From contig NC_085924.1 in NCBI RefSeq assembly GCF_035222485.1, forward strand, positions 3,348,001-3,412,000: DNA of 64,000 nt, given 5' to 3'. The notes beneath the pieces were generated by a model that worked only from the letters and a program-made list of their open reading frames with translations, was not told the DNA's origin and searched no databases. Origin of the DNA: Podospora pseudoanserina (lineage: Eukaryota; Ascomycota; Sordariomycetes; Sordariales; Podosporaceae). Both the position numbers and the translations under genes were made by a program. Of this stretch, positions 12,479 to 23,910 are shown in pieces. Numbering within the stretch: position 1 is the first letter of the stretch; every line of letters starts with the position of its first letter.

Positions 12479-13972
12479 ATGCACTTCACTCACCTTCTAC
12501 TTTCATTCTGCTCCGTAGCATCAACCATGGCCGCCATCACCCCAAGACAGATCCCCTCCAAGGCCAAGTGCCTCCTCGACGCTGGACTCGGCGAGGCAGT
12601 TCTGGTTCGTGGAGATCCCCAATATGCTGAACGCGAGGCTTCATATTGGTCCAACAGCGCAAGGCTGAGTCCAGCTGCGATCCTCCGACCTCGCAATACC
12701 AAGGAGGTGGCCCTTGCCGTCAAGGCTCTTGCTGCCGCCAAACAGCCATTTGCCGTCCGTTCCGGTGGTCACACCAACTGGGCTGGCTCCAACAACATTG
12801 CCGGCGGCATCACCATCGATCTCGGCTTCTTCAACACCACCACCTACAATGCTGCTACCGAGACTGCCGATATCGGCCCTGGCTCCCGCTGGCGGGATGT
12901 CTACTCGGAGCTGATCAAGCACAAGCGTGCCGTTGCCGGTGGCCGTGAGGGCAATGTTGGTGTCGCCGGTCTTTTGCTCGGCGGCGGTAACACCTTCTTC
13001 ACTGCCCGCCGTGGCTTCGCTTGCGATAACGTCGTCGCCTATGAGGTCGTCCTTGCCGACGGCCGCATTGTCACCGCCAGCAAGACCAGCTACCCCGACC
13101 TCTTTGTTGCCCTCAAGGGCGGCTCCAACAACTTCGGCATCGTCACCAAGTTCACCATGACCGCCATCCCATCCGACAAGGTGTGGGGCGGCATGGCCTT
13201 CCTTCCCAAGGACATTGCTCCCCAGGCCGTTGACGCCGTTGTTTCCTTCACCAACAACGTTGCCAATGACCCCGATAGCAACCTCGTCGCCATATTCACC
13301 CACATGCCCGACTTCAAGGACATTGTTGTTGCTACTCTCTACGCCAACATGGCCGGTGTCGAAAAGCCTGCTGCTTACAAGGAGTGGCTTGCTTTTCCCG
13401 AGATCATGAACACGGTCAAGAACACCACCATCGCTGAGATGGCATTCGAGTACAACATCCCCGCCAACCTCCACGACATCTGGTTCACCCTCTCCTTCAA
13501 GAACGATGCTCGCATCCTCAACAAGGCTGTCGAGCTCCACGTCAAGCTCGTTGAGGACCTCAAGGCTTTTATCCCCGAGCAGACCTTCACCACCCAGTGT
13601 CTCTTCCAGCCCCTCCCCACTGTCTTTGGCAAGAACTCGGTTGCTGCCGGTGGCAACATCATGGGTGTTGAGCGCCAAAAGTCTAACGGCGTTCTGTTCC
13701 TTGCTACCGCCATGGTCCAGACCCCTGAGCAGGAGAAGAAGGCTTACCCTCTTGTCAAGACGTGGGTTGAGGAAGTCAAGAAGTTTGCCGCTACCATTGA
13801 TGGCGGTCTTCAGGAGTGGACCTATCTCAACTATGCAGATAAGAGCCAGAACCCTCTCAAGAGCTACGGCCCTGAGAACATCCGCAAGCTGAAGGCTACT
13901 GCTGCCAAGTATGATCCTCAGGGTGTTTTCCAGAAGTTGGTGCCTGGTGGGTTCAAGGTTTCTAACCTTTAA
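12479..13972 (+). CDS. Secreted FAD-linked oxidoreductase (berberine-bridge-like)
   Basis: Intronless, 497 residues, start CAAGATG at 12479; an in-frame upstream ATG at 12449 is less likely because it would precede the signal peptide. Residues 1-19 (MHFTHLLLSFCSVASTMAA) look like a secretion signal. The FAD-binding PCMH-type domain follows: LRPRNTKEV, then FAVRSGGH, whose His is the usual covalent 8-alpha FAD site, then GGGNTFF and LKGGSNNFGIVT. The second attachment Cys found in bicovalent members is not seen, so the flavin is probably linked only to His (inference). The C-terminus LNYADK...YDPQGVF matches the BBE tail. The substrate could be a sugar or a secondary metabolite. Very strong GC3 codon bias suggests high expression. 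Confidence 0.92.
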   Translation: MHFTHLLLSFCSVASTMAAITPRQIPSKAKCLLDAGLGEAVLVRGDPQYAEREASYWSNSARLSPAAILRPRNTKEVALAVKALAAAKQPFAVRSGGHTNWAGSNNIAGGITIDLGFFNTTTYNAATETADIGPGSRWRDVYSELIKHKRAVAGGREGNVGVAGLLLGGGNTFFTARRGFACDNVVAYEVVLADGRIVTASKTSYPDLFVALKGGSNNFGIVTKFTMTAIPSDKVWGGMAFLPKDIAPQAVDAVVSFTNNVANDPDSNLVAIFTHMPDFKDIVVATLYANMAGVEKPAAYKEWLAFPEIMNTVKNTTIAEMAFEYNIPANLHDIWFTLSFKNDARILNKAVELHVKLVEDLKAFIPEQTFTTQCLFQPLPTVFGKNSVAAGGNIMGVERQKSNGVLFLATAMVQTPEQEKKAYPLVKTWVEEVKKFAATIDGGLQEWTYLNYADKSQNPLKSYGPENIRKLKATAAKYDPQGVFQKLVPGGFKVSNL

Positions 13973-15269
13973 CACATGGACACCGTTGTGTGGGAGAGCG
14001 TGACAACACTGATGGACGATGGATGGGTGAATGGTCGCTGGGATATACGAGCATACGGGTATTGACTGGATAGGGATGATAATTGGGGGAAGGGGGCTTA
14101 GCATGGGGGCTTTCAGGAGCGTGTTGTATTTTTGTTTTGTTTGCTTTGCATTTGCTTTGTCATAGCTGTTTTGGTTTGCATTCTGAGCATTAGTTTACCT
14201 TTACTATTGTAAAATCGAGACGGGCTCGCTGAGTTCTTGATACCCCTCACACCTATCCAATGTCACTTGCATTCCTCCGTATCACATGATGTCTTCCTCT
14301 GCGGTTCAAGCTCGGTTGTCGACGAGAAAACCTCTTGTTATGGCCCCACCCGGCTACTTCCCCGAATGAGGATCAACATTTTGAATCCTGCATAATGTTA
14401 AAAATCGCTATTGTCTTACATGCATATCTAGTGATCTGCACACAGCCTAGGGCTCAGGTCTGTGCGCCTGAAATCTTTGATACCAAGGCTTGAGAAGGCA
14501 TCTAGCGCGTCCAAGATAGATGGGTATCTGAGCCGAGGTCGTTAGGAGAAGAGGTGTTGTTAGTTAGACACCAACGACTTTGATGGCTGTAGCACTTTAT
14601 GAGACCAAGCAGTAGTTTGCCTGCCGGGCATTCAACATGTCAACTGAGAGCCTCTCACATTCGTCGCCATCATCGAGGCTGTTTGAAGTAGTCAAGGCCA
14701 AACAAAGCAACCACTATCTGGTACAAATACGCTTCTGTCCGCCTGTCGCCTTTATCAAAAGCCAGTCTGGAATGCCCTCTGCCGTCACCATGGCAATGCA
14801 CGGTCCTGTCAACACAGAAAAAGGGGCAACGAAGGGGGCTACAGTGACAAAAGAAGGGTTAGGGTTTTCTTCATGAAGCTTCTGAACCTTGAGAACCAAA
14901 ACTCGGCTTTGCTTCGGGCATCACATCAAATGAGCAGGAACGTGGCACATTCGCAGCTGATTGGCTGCACTGGAGGATGTGACAGAGGGGCAAATGCAAT
15001 GGAGTTTCGCGATAAGACGTGGGCCAGATCCTTATCGACCGTTTTACCCCTCCCCCTCATCAAACAGCCCACCTTGTGTCGCGACCAGCCCAACCCAGTT
15101 GCGCGCGTCAAACTCATCAGGACCCGATCAAAAGGTTGGGACTTTTTTCTCTATTACCTAGAACCTTGGACCTTCATCATTCAGATTGTTATTGTTATTA
15201 CTTATCGCTACCTATCTTCTGCGTTTAGTTTGTTATCAGATCGTTCAGTGCACACCCTTCTCAGTCGTC
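13973..15269. other. Intergenic, no gene seen
   Basis: 3' flank of the oxidase and the upstream region of the calmodulin-like gene, which appears to have a pyrimidine-rich leader (about 15040-15260). No RNA gene or repeat is recognised. Confidence 0.5.
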
Positions 15270-15934
15270 ATGGTATGCCTTCACCCCACTTTGCAACTGC
15301 CTCATTGTCTTGATGAAAAAGAGACCTGACTGACGATGTCGCCGCCCACTTGCACAGGCACCTCACGGGAATAACCTCTCCAAGGATGAGATTGCTCAGT
15401 TCAAGGAGGTGTTTGAGATTTTTGTAAGATTTCCCCTCACTTTCGCACCTCACACCTCTTCTGCATCACCAAGTCACACCCGCCAAGAGGGCCTCCCTCA
15501 TCCATCCCTCTCAACAAACCACCATTTACCCTCTCCCTGACTCTTCCCAGGACAAAGACGGCACAGGCGACATTACCGCTGCCGAGCTGGGCGCCGTCAT
15601 GCGTGAACTCGGCCTCAACCCCTCCCCGGAGGAGCTCCAAGACATTGTCAATGAGGCGGACCTCAACAAGGACGGCGTGATCTCGTTTGAGGAGTTCCTG
15701 TCACTCATGTCAATGGGCGTCAAGGAGACGGACACGGAGCAGGAGCTGGTCAACGCCTTCAAGGTGTTTGACAAGGACGGGAGCGGGACCATCAGCAGCG
15801 ACGAGCTGAGGAATGTGCTCAAGTCCCTGGGCGAGAACCTCACGGACGCGGAGCTGGACGAGATGATCAAGCTGGCGGATAAGGATGGGGATGGGCATAT
15901 TGATTATCAGGAGTTTGCGCATATTATGAAATAG
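15270..15934 (+). CDS. Calmodulin-like four EF-hand protein
   Basis: Exon 1 is only the ATG (15270-15272); then 15358-15423 and 15551-15934, 453 nt, 150 residues. The intron directly after the start codon is a common feature of fungal calmodulin genes. Four canonical Ca2+ loops are visible: DKDGTGDITAAE, DLNKDGVISFEE, DKDGSGTISSDE and DKDGDGHIDYQE. All keep D at position 1, G at 6, a hydrophobic residue at 8 and E at 12. The sequence differs clearly from conserved ascomycete calmodulin (for example LNPSPEELQDIVNEAD, and the end EFAHIMK without MMQK), so this is a calmodulin-like paralogue rather than the essential calmodulin gene. It is expected to be a cytosolic Ca2+ sensor with unknown targets. 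Confidence 0.88.
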
Positions 15935-16497
15935 GGGGGTTAAAATGGGAGGGAGGAAAGGGGGGGGATGGGTGGGAGATAGGATACCTGGTATTGTTAG
16001 ATGGGAATTGATTGAAATTTTTGCTTCCTATGGTTCTATGCAAGATTTTGAGGGGCTTTGTTTGAACCCCTGGACCTTGTTCTTCTACACAACATCAACT
16101 CTAGTTCATTTATGTCTTGACAAATACCAACTTGCAAAGGGACGGGGCATGTAGGTGCGGCATGTGTTGTGGTGCTGATAGCTGTTCGTGTCCTTCCTGG
16201 GGTGCCCAAGGGAGTTATTTCTATGGCTCAAACCAAAACATGAGAATAACCTCCACGGGCTACGCTTAGGCACCACCTGGGGGCAGTGGCTTGAGCATAT
16301 CTAAGTTCAACGCCCACCGTCCACTAGCGCATTCCACCTCGACATAGACTTTTCCACAATCTCTCATTTCACGTCAAACCGTCTCTCATGTTTCGCACAA
16401 ACCTTTTCCATTTTTTGACACATCTTTTTGGACATCCAGTCAGTCACCAACACAACCAAAACCACCATCTCGATTCGAACTGACTACCTCCATCAAG

Positions 16498-17161
16498 ATG
16501 AGCATGCGTAAGTACACATGACCTTGCTAAACATCTTCCAACAACTAGTACTCACCCCTCTTTTTGATGATCACAGCAAAACTTCACTGGCCTACCATCA
16601 CCGACCGCCTCGCTAAACTCCCCTCAACAATCCCGCCTCACGAGCAATACGCCCATGTAGCCAACAATATCGCAAGCGTGGTCCGATGGAATAAGGATCT
16701 TCTTGAAGGGATGCTCCTCGAGGCACAGGCCCATTGTTGCGCTGCTGAGTTTGCGGCGAAAGATTGGTCCGAGAGTACCGATGCCAATGATAGAAAATCT
16801 GCTGAGAGGACAAGCTCCAAGAAAAGGGAAGAGAACGAGGAAAAGTGCAGGTTTTATGAGATTTTGATCGAGGTTTTGGAGGGTAACATCAATCTTTTCT
16901 GCGTCTGAGGAAGTTTTCTAATGATTTGCATAGGAAAAATCAAGAAGTTGAAGACTCCGGTTGATGAGGAGAGTTGGGAGGATGATTACGGTAGGAATCT
17001 GGTGTTTTTCTTTTTGGGCTGTCAAGTCGGAAGGAGGTTCGCTGACTGTAGTGATGTCTACAGAGATGGTTGACGAAAATAGAGACTTGGATGACCAGTG
17101 GGTGCAGATTACCTTAGGCAGCCGTGCAAGCGGTCTGGCCAGCGCTCAACATAGACTGTAG
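16498..17161 (+). CDS. Array gene A (W-x-x-I / acidic-W-V family)
   Basis: First member of the tandem array. Exons 16498-16507, 16577-16882, 16934-16990 and 17064-17161 sum to 471 nt, 156 residues; all three introns are phase 1. The N-terminus reads MSMPKLHWPTI, a W-x-x-I motif; here the first intron precedes the motif, whereas in later members it follows directly. The middle is helical and charged (KKREENEEKCRFYEILIEVL). The tail contains EESWEDDYEM and then DDQWVQI, the acidic-W-V-x-I motif shared with later members. No signal peptide or membrane segment is visible. Function unknown; membership rests on motif order and intron phase, and overall similarity is low. Confidence 0.7.
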
Positions 17162-17234
17162 CATTCTCGTGATCGGGTGGAATTATGTGTGCGCAGAAGA
17201 ACGTTTTAGTCAAGCTTCTTTTTTCAGATAGGCT

Positions 17235-17567
17235 CGCCGCACTATGCACTTTGTCAATCCGCACTAGCGTGGGGCTACTTGAAAAGTCAAGGAAGACATA
17301 CATCTACAACCACTATCGTTATAGCCATACTACCCATGATATTTAATTATTAAAAAATTAAATACCTATATGAAATTGCCCATGAAAACCTATTTCTTGG
17401 GAAAAATTAAATTGTTTTCGCCGTTGCACGATGTGTTTGAAGATGGTTCAACGTGAGGCCTGTTGATAGATGCATCCCTAGAATAGGAGTTTAGATGGGA
17501 GGGTTAGGGTTATATGTGGGGAAAAGCGGCCCACATAGTATGGATTGACAAAGTGCATAGTACGGCG
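17235..17567. mobile_element. Foldback/MITE-like element with ~38-bp inverted arms
   Basis: The arm CGCCGCACTATGCACTTTGT... at 17235-17272 is repeated in inverse at about 17527-17567 as CGCCGTACTATGCACTTTGT... The arms differ mainly by C/T and G/A changes at CA/TA sites, as RIP would make. The interior is AT-rich (TTTAATTATTAAAAAATTAAAT split over 17341-17362) and has no coding frame. This is a nonautonomous DNA-transposon-like element of unknown superfamily, 73 bp beyond the end of array gene A. I found no clear target-site duplication. Confidence 0.6.
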
Positions 17568-17695
17568 AATGTGGCTCTTCTTTTTTCTTGAATAGCTCAA
17601 TGAACCTGTTTTTACAAAGCCTCAATGGTTGAGTGAGTCTTCAACCTTACTTGTTGTTTTGGGCGGAGGGGGAAAAAGCATAGCAAAAGTAAATT

Positions 17696-17806
17696 GACAA
17701 CTGTGAGATTCGAACTCACGCCTCTTTCGAGAGTAGAATACCATTCATTTCTGAGTGGAAGATGTGATCTTGAGTCTACCGCCTTAGACCGCTCGGCCAA
17801 GTTGCC
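17696..17806 (-). tRNA. tRNA-Leu (anticodon CAA) with 30-nt intron
   Basis: Read on the minus strand, the acceptor GGCAACT pairs with AGTTGTC (one G-T pair). The anticodon stem GTAGA/TCTAC encloses a loop with CAA followed by G37. The intron occupies 17739-17768, directly after G37, the standard nuclear position. A long class II variable arm (CTCGAAAGAGG region) and the T arm GTGAG-TTCGAAT-CTCAC are present. It lies inside the small-gene array, between members A and B. Confidence 0.93.
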
Positions 17807-18160
17807 TGGTGATTCATGTTTTGCTGCATTGGAAATAGACATCACAGCACAGACCTCCCAGGCCATCAAAGGTTGATCACGACAACACCAAAGAGGGAGC
17901 GCCACGCTTGTGTTGTCAGGCAGTACAACACTTTGAAGTCATCTGTGTGGATCTTGGCGCCGCCATGGATGCAAGTTGCTCTAGGTGGCGCCACCATGTC
18001 CATGGTGTACGAGAGCAAGATCTTGCTCTTCAAGTGAATAATACCTGTTCCCCATTTTGGACTTCCACCTTCTTACTTTCAAACACCAACACAGCCCGCC
18101 CTGTTTCAGAGAACCTCACAACAATACCATCACAAACCAACCTCACCAGGCACCGGCACA

Positions 18161-18718
18161 ATGTCCACCAGCAAAATCTTCCCCTGGTCCTCCATCAAGC
18201 CGAAACTCCTCACCTCCGAGGGTCGTTTCATCTACGACGACAGCATCTACGCCGACGTCGCCTGTGACATCCTCACCAAAGCTGCCAAACGCAACCCCCT
18301 CCAAGAAATGCTCGATGACGCCTTGCGGGCTCTCAAAGACGCCAGAAAGCTCAGGGAGAGTGGTGGGGGTGGTAACGATGCTGAGTTGCAGTTTGCCTTC
18401 TTTTTTATCCTGACTGGTATGGTGACTGTCCAGCTTAGAGCGCAGGAAAGAGAGGTCATTTCTGAGAAGATGAAGGGGAGCAAGAGCCCTGGGTGTGAGA
18501 GCACGGATAGTGGGTTGAGTGATTGTAGTGGGCAGAGTGGTAATTTTGGTACGTGGGATGTGGTTTGAAATTGGGGAGTGGAAAGACTGACGATGGTGGC
18601 ATACTTAGTCAAGATCGATCTGGATGAGATCCGGGATGTTATGGCGCGGGAGGGGGTCAAGAGAAAGGGCGTTTTGAACAAGGTTTCCGAGTGGGTTTTT
18701 GGGAAGGGGAAGAAATGA
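18161..18718 (+). CDS. Array gene B
   Basis: Exons 18161-18548 and 18609-18718, 498 nt, 165 residues, with a phase-1 intron. The N-terminus MSTSKIFPWSSI carries the W-x-x-I motif without the usual intron after it. The core has LQEMLDDALRALKDARK and then LQFAFFFILTGMV, matching the FF-containing second helix of the family. A Ser/Gly-rich linker (CESTDSGLSDCSGQSG) precedes the tail exon, which ends SEWVFGKGKK, a weaker version of the W-V tail. No signal peptide; the FFFILTGMV stretch is hydrophobic but short for a membrane span. Function unknown. Confidence 0.7.
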
Positions 18719-19323
18719 GGGTGCTGGGGATTGGAGGGCGATGATCATCTAATTGCCGGAACCAGGCCTTGGCCGGGTACTAAGACAGGTTATCACGACT
18801 TTAAGCGTAAATCAGGTGGGCGATGCTGCGATATACACGACCAGGGCAGCATCAAACAGATCATTGTGATGTGAACTTTCGTGTTCAGGTTGCGTGGCGC
18901 TCTTGGTCCAAACTCTGGGGTTTAAGATTCTTTCCCTCCTGAAGTTTCCAGTGCCTTATTCTTTGTGACAAAAGCTGGCAAGTCCAGTTGTAGGACATGC
19001 AAGTACCTTCCATATGATGCTTTGCTTCTTGTCATTTCGGACGATGCTTCAGTTGTTGTTTAGCTTTTTGACGCTATGAAACCGGGGAGTGACGTGCTCC
19101 ATTGCCCCAAAGCTTCGGTTATACTCACTTTCCATAGCTCTCCACCACCAAACTGAAAAACGCTCCAAGCCAAAGCTCCCACTGAGGCTGAAACTATACA
19201 TACCTGAATTGAACTTGATCATTGGAAAAGAACCTTGATCTTCAACAAAAATGATTGACATTACATTTGCTCCTCAAGCTCGACTCCAGCCAACCACCAG
19301 TCCACCACACGCGCTTGTACACG

Positions 19324-19876
19324 ATGGCATCCTTTCAATCCCGCAGAGAAGACTGGGTAATGTACCCCCACGACTCCGACTTTTTCCCATGGCCGCAGAT
19401 GGGAAAGTACTTCTTGAACAGCGAGGGAGAACTCCGCAAGCTAGACAAGGACGAAGTCCAGTACGTGGCAATCGACAGGTACTGCCACCTACGAAAAAAC
19501 TACAGTGAGTACACCGTCGAAATGATCTCAAGGATATCGTGGATCTTAAGAACGCCATACGCACGAGGATCGATCAAAGTATCAAGAGAGCTCACCTGTT
19601 TGCCCCAGAACCAGAAAAATCGTGACTTTCACACAAGCGTTTGACCGTCAGAGAAATGGCGGAGAGGGAAAAGGAAGATGTTGAGCTTTTGGGGGAGTAT
19701 ACATTCTACTCCGTCATGACGCGCATAATCAAAGGCAAGTGTACAGCGCAGACAACATATCAAAACGGGTCTTGATATTGACAGCTTTATCAGCGGACAG
19801 GGATGAAGACAAGGAGTGGGTTAACATCACGCAGGACGCGAAGGAAGCAAGGGCCGAAGTTCATGTCGAGAGGTAA
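19324..19876 (+). pseudogene. Array gene C, probably degenerate
   Basis: Start ATG 19324; the N-terminus contains REDWVMY and FFPWPQM. A core frame with RTRIDQSIKRAHLFAP continues through an in-frame TGA (19623-19625) to MAEREKEDVELLGEYTF and YSVMTRIIK. A GC-AG intron (19735-19784, phase 1) joins this to the tail DEDKEWVNITQDA, stop TAA 19874-19876. The tail closely parallels that of gene A (DDQWVQITLG). The first splice (near 19505) could not be placed in frame. A further possible exon with FEDREEHSSPQG and CEWVGKTWGS runs to 20087. The TGA could derive from CGA by a C-to-T change. Family membership is reasonably clear; integrity is doubtful. Confidence 0.5.
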
Positions 19877-20867
19877 GTTGCATTTCGTACGCCAACCTCA
19901 CCTTAGGCACCTACAGTTTGCGACAGGAGACATACTGACATATATTGGCTACCTACTTGCAGTCATGGTCGATGAGCTAGACTTTGAGGATAGAGAAGAG
20001 CACTCAAGTCCCCAAGGCCTTCCAGAAACAGAGAAGAAACAACAATCGTCACTATGTGAGTGGGTGGGCAAAACTTGGGGTAGCTGAACAGTTTGGGGGG
20101 CTGGAGACACTCCAAAAGGCCTTTCCCTGCCTTTTGAAAAAATTGAAAACGTTACTGACACGACCTTTTTGCTGTTTCTTTTATTCTTTTATTTGCACTT
20201 CACATGGACGGAAAGGAAAAGTCAAAAACGCCACAAAAAAAGGAAAAACGTGCCAGCTTAATCCCCAGGCCCACCATCCCCCAGCGCGGCCTATAGAGGG
20301 AGCAAACATACGAGTCAAGCAACCAGGGCATCGACAATTACTACAGAGTACCGCCCACCACGGGAATTGAGCCCGCAATGTTTTGGAATTGTAAGTGGGG
20401 CACTCGGAGTGAATGCCAGACCACATGGCCAAACACAGTGTGTGTTCTGATTTGGTGGAAGGAGACACGTGGTGTAGGTTGTTTTGTGGAGCTGATGCGT
20501 GTTCAAGTGACTGGTAATTTTGTCAGCGGTTCTCCTTTGATGTTGGTCGCTGCTTTTTGCTACGTTATGCTCTTCCTTTGCTGGTCGTTCTACTTTAAAA
20601 GACCCTCCTTGTGTGCTCTACCTGCGGGTTCTACTCTATTCTCTTGAATCCCAGTTCTTTCCTGCTGATTTCCAGCTGACGCCTCTCAACAAGACACATG
20701 ATGGAACACAAGTGGCCGAGGTGGGAACCGTGGGATTGGGCGTCTCAGCAGTATGCAAAGATACCCATCCCCAACGATGTTTTTCGGGTACAAGTCAGTG
20801 CTAATAGCATTGGACTTTAGCACCGGAGATCTACTCCTTGTTGAGTCGTGGCACCCTCGCCCATGAG

Positions 20868-21421
20868 GTGGGCATTTGAGCGCCGTCCGCGCTCTAGTTG
20901 GCACCCTCAATGGCGATGCCGGCATTCCCGCTGTCCTCTTGCTTTCCCAATGCCAGGCGTTGTTCAACGAGGTCAAGGAGCCCTGTGTTTGGGGCATAGA
21001 TCGTTCCAAGGCTGATGTGCCGGCAAGATTCGCCGCCACGCAGATGTTCTTGTATTACCTGCATGGCGATCTCCACTGCAAGCATATCGATATCTTGTGG
21101 TGGGGATTGAGAAGATACAACTAATACATCTTATAGGCCGTTTCCGTGAACAGCTTGAGAAGAGAGTTTGCATTTCCAACCGTGCTTACATGAAGCGCGG
21201 AGAGAATACCTATGGTACGTTGTCAGGATGTTGGAATATGTTGATAGAAAACTGATCGAAAATGCATAGGTATCGCTACGTTTGCCAATCACGAGGAAAT
21301 CCAGAAAGCCAAGGAGAAGTGGATGGAGAAGGAGAGGGCCAGGAGGGAGCCTAACCGCCTTGAGATGGAGAAGAGAGTCAAGGAGATCTTGCCTCACTGT
21401 CGGGAGTGCCCGATGACGTAG
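20868..21421 (+). CDS. Array gene D, divergent member
   Basis: The recognisable part runs from a core exon ending at 21077, through a probable GC-AG intron (21078-21136), exon 21137-21214, intron 21215-21269 and exon 21270-21421 (stop TAG). Both introns are phase 1. The core reads IPAVLLLSQCQALFNEV and then RFAATQMFLYYLHGDL, aligning by eye with the D-C-x-x-M-L and FF helices of members E, J and K. The C-terminus is lysine/glutamate-rich (QKAKEKWMEKERARREP) and lacks the W-V tail. A possible tiny first exon, ATGTTTTGGAATT followed by GTAAGT, lies at 20378-20390. The start is not settled, and the 5' part could be decayed. Confidence 0.45.
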
Positions 21422-22693
21422 ATGCTGTTTCGATGGAGCGTTATTCCAGAAATACTGATATCTCCAAGGATACAAATTCACGGCAACTTGCTAGGTGTCT
21501 TGCATTTTCTTTCTGTTAAAATCCCTTCTACCTCCAAGTCAATCAATCACGTAGAATATGCCATAGGACTATGAACACACAGCATACTTCTGGGCAACGG
21601 GACATGGCTGTGGCGAAATATATTGCGACCTCACCACCACCAGTAGAACAGCCTAGCGTTTATAGCAGATAAACCAGGTAATATGCCCAGATGTGGAAAG
21701 ATTCCAAGCAGCTTCCACAAGGAAATCCCCCATGGTTTCCCATCGTCTTGAATGGCTCCGGTACTTGGTCACGGGGACCGGGCGGTTGGCTGGGGGCTGA
21801 CAACGTGGAGTGACATGGAGGGAGAGATTTCGAGAGCTTTGCGAACGACGAGATCTATCTGCTACTAGAATTAAAATTGGCTTCTGAAGTAGGCAATATT
21901 CATCAATGGCAGGGACTCTACCACTTGCCTGGAGTCGACGGCTTGTAACAGAATATATGGAAATGGATGATGAGCTGTTGAAAAGGATTGGATGGCAAAG
22001 CGCCAAATTTATTAAATTTTTTTGATTGGGCGACTTACTGTGTGGAAAGTTCCGGGTGCATACCGGCAGTGTAGTTGATTTGGTCCAGCGTAGCGGGGTG
22101 AAATGGGACCGGAAGAAGACGGAAGTGGGGCCGGAAGAAGGTTGAGCTGCGGAAGCCCCGGGTTGCCAGATCGCAACGCCAGATTATCGCGACAGACAGA
22201 CCTGCAGAGGGGTGAGTACAGAGAGGCAGGCGTAAAGATGCTGACGCAGAGGGATAGGTCAGAAAGCTCTGATGCTCTTGAACAGGCTGCCATTCACTCA
22301 GCAGAGCTTCACCTACACAGATATTGGATAAGTTTCAGGAGAAAGCAGCAAGGACTTTCACATGGAAATCCACCCCCAAGAGCGATACTCCGCCTACTGT
22401 TTTCTATTCCCTCATCATGTCTGCTCACAAAGTGAATAGACCGCAGACTAGACCCGCTATAGTAACCCTTTAAGAGCCCGGTTGTGTACAGCTTCCTGTC
22501 TTGCTCTCTCCTCAGTACATCTTCTTATCCTCTTTCTCACCAAACGCAAGGCAAAAAGCACAATTTTTGACAACAAGTTCAAAGGTCTCCAAAATCTGAT
22601 CCATCCGCTACGCGGAGCAGCTTTCTTTGAGCTACTACCAGTCCTACTTGCTCGGACGCCCGCTCAAGCGTTCGTTCACCCGAAGATCAAGCC
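21422..22693. other. Intergenic, no gene seen
   Basis: About 1.27 kb between array members D and E. Open frames on both strands have no recognisable motif. The 3' part (about 22440-22690) is probably the leader of member E. Confidence 0.45.
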
Positions 22694-23237
22694 ATGGCCT
22701 CAAAGAACATCTTTGACTGGGAGGCTATCTGTAAGTTCTCTTTGTCGCCCGCCAACCAACTTTCCTGACTGACACTCGCCCAGGGGCGCGCCTGACCCGC
22801 AAACCAGGAACAGCTCACGAGTTCTTTTACTGCTCCATCAAAGAAGTTCGCCAGTGATCTGACCAAGGAGTTGCATGGGGGCAGAGGCATCTCCCTTCAC
22901 TCCCTGATTTGTGACTGCCGAGCTATGCTTGAGGAAACCAAGAACATGGCTTACATGAGCCCACCAACTCTGGTTGAGAGTCGCAATAAATTCTTCTCGG
23001 CCATATTGGAGGTGATCAGGCAGGGCATGCAGGATGAGGGTTTGCTGGAGCATGCGGAGGGATTTGGTATTTTTTATCGGTCAGGGTATTGAGAGTCCAG
23101 AAATTGACAAACACATTGCAGAGGTTATCCCTTCCTCTAAAGACGCCATCCAGCACTTGGATGATGATTGGAACGTTGTTACAGTTGAGGAGGCAGCTGG
23201 ATACAAGAAGGGCAAGAAGAAGCGGGCTGCTAAATAG
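22694..23237 (+). pseudogene. Array gene E, typical motifs but one frame break
   Basis: Exon 1 (22694-22730) encodes MASKNIFDWEAI and ends in phase 1 directly after the W-x-x-I motif. Exon 2 (22784-23066) holds ISLHSLICDCRAMLEE and SRNKFFSAILEVI, both strong family signatures. Exon 3 (23122-23237) gives VIPSSKDAIQHLDDDWNVV and a basic end (KKGKKKRAAK). The exon total is 436 nt, one more than a multiple of three: the frame set by exon 1 reaches a stop at about 22857, while the core motifs lie in the next frame. Either exon 2 carries a 1-nt indel between about 22790 and 22850 or splicing differs from my model. Confidence 0.6.
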
Positions 23238-23910
23238 AGGTGAGCTTAAATAGATACAGGTCAATTCATAAACTGAGACGCACCGGCCGTGCAGCATGAA
23301 CCGTCTTTTCTACTCTATACTCTATACCGTGATGATACTGTTCCTTTTTCAGGGGCACATGTCTTAGCCATGTGTGACAGCTGCTTCAATTGAATTTGCG
23401 CGTTATATTGCACTCGAATATCCGCCCCAGAGTCCTATGCAGGGGGACAAGTCTGTGAGAATGCAGCAGTCCAAAATCAAAAGACTAGCTCATATAAAAC
23501 AATGTAGTAGGTGACTCTCCCTTTGGTCATGGATATGCCCTCCGAACACATTGAGGCCCCTTGTGCAAATGATATATCGCAACATCATGTTCATATTTCA
23601 GCCTTGATACGGGGTACTCATGTCGACATTCCCTATTCACTCAAAAACGCTCTCACTCAAAGACCCTGACAAGGTGAATATAACACGGCGGGTCAAGCCA
23701 AGTGAATTAGAGATCTGAATTGCTGGGTGTTTACTTATAAGATATATTCTCCCTCTCTTCTTTGAGATCTCTACCCTTTTCCCATTTCAACCAAGATCTA
23801 ACAAAGTTGCCAAATCGTCTTGATTACCAGCAAAACTTTCTGATCCCATCACAAACACCGGCCTTTCCGCTTTTGCTTGTTCCATTTATTAGCATCAAAG
23901 TTCTCGAACA

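Noticed and set aside
12641-14104. 487-codon open frame antisense to the FAD-linked oxidase
   Set aside because: It mirrors the strongly GC3-biased coding frame of the sense gene, which removes antisense stops. It has no domain, and the composition (Gly/Val/Leu-rich) is that of an antisense shadow.
15270-15934. Canonical calmodulin
   Set aside because: The EF-hand loops fit, but the inter-loop helices and the C-terminus differ far more than ascomycete calmodulins do from each other.
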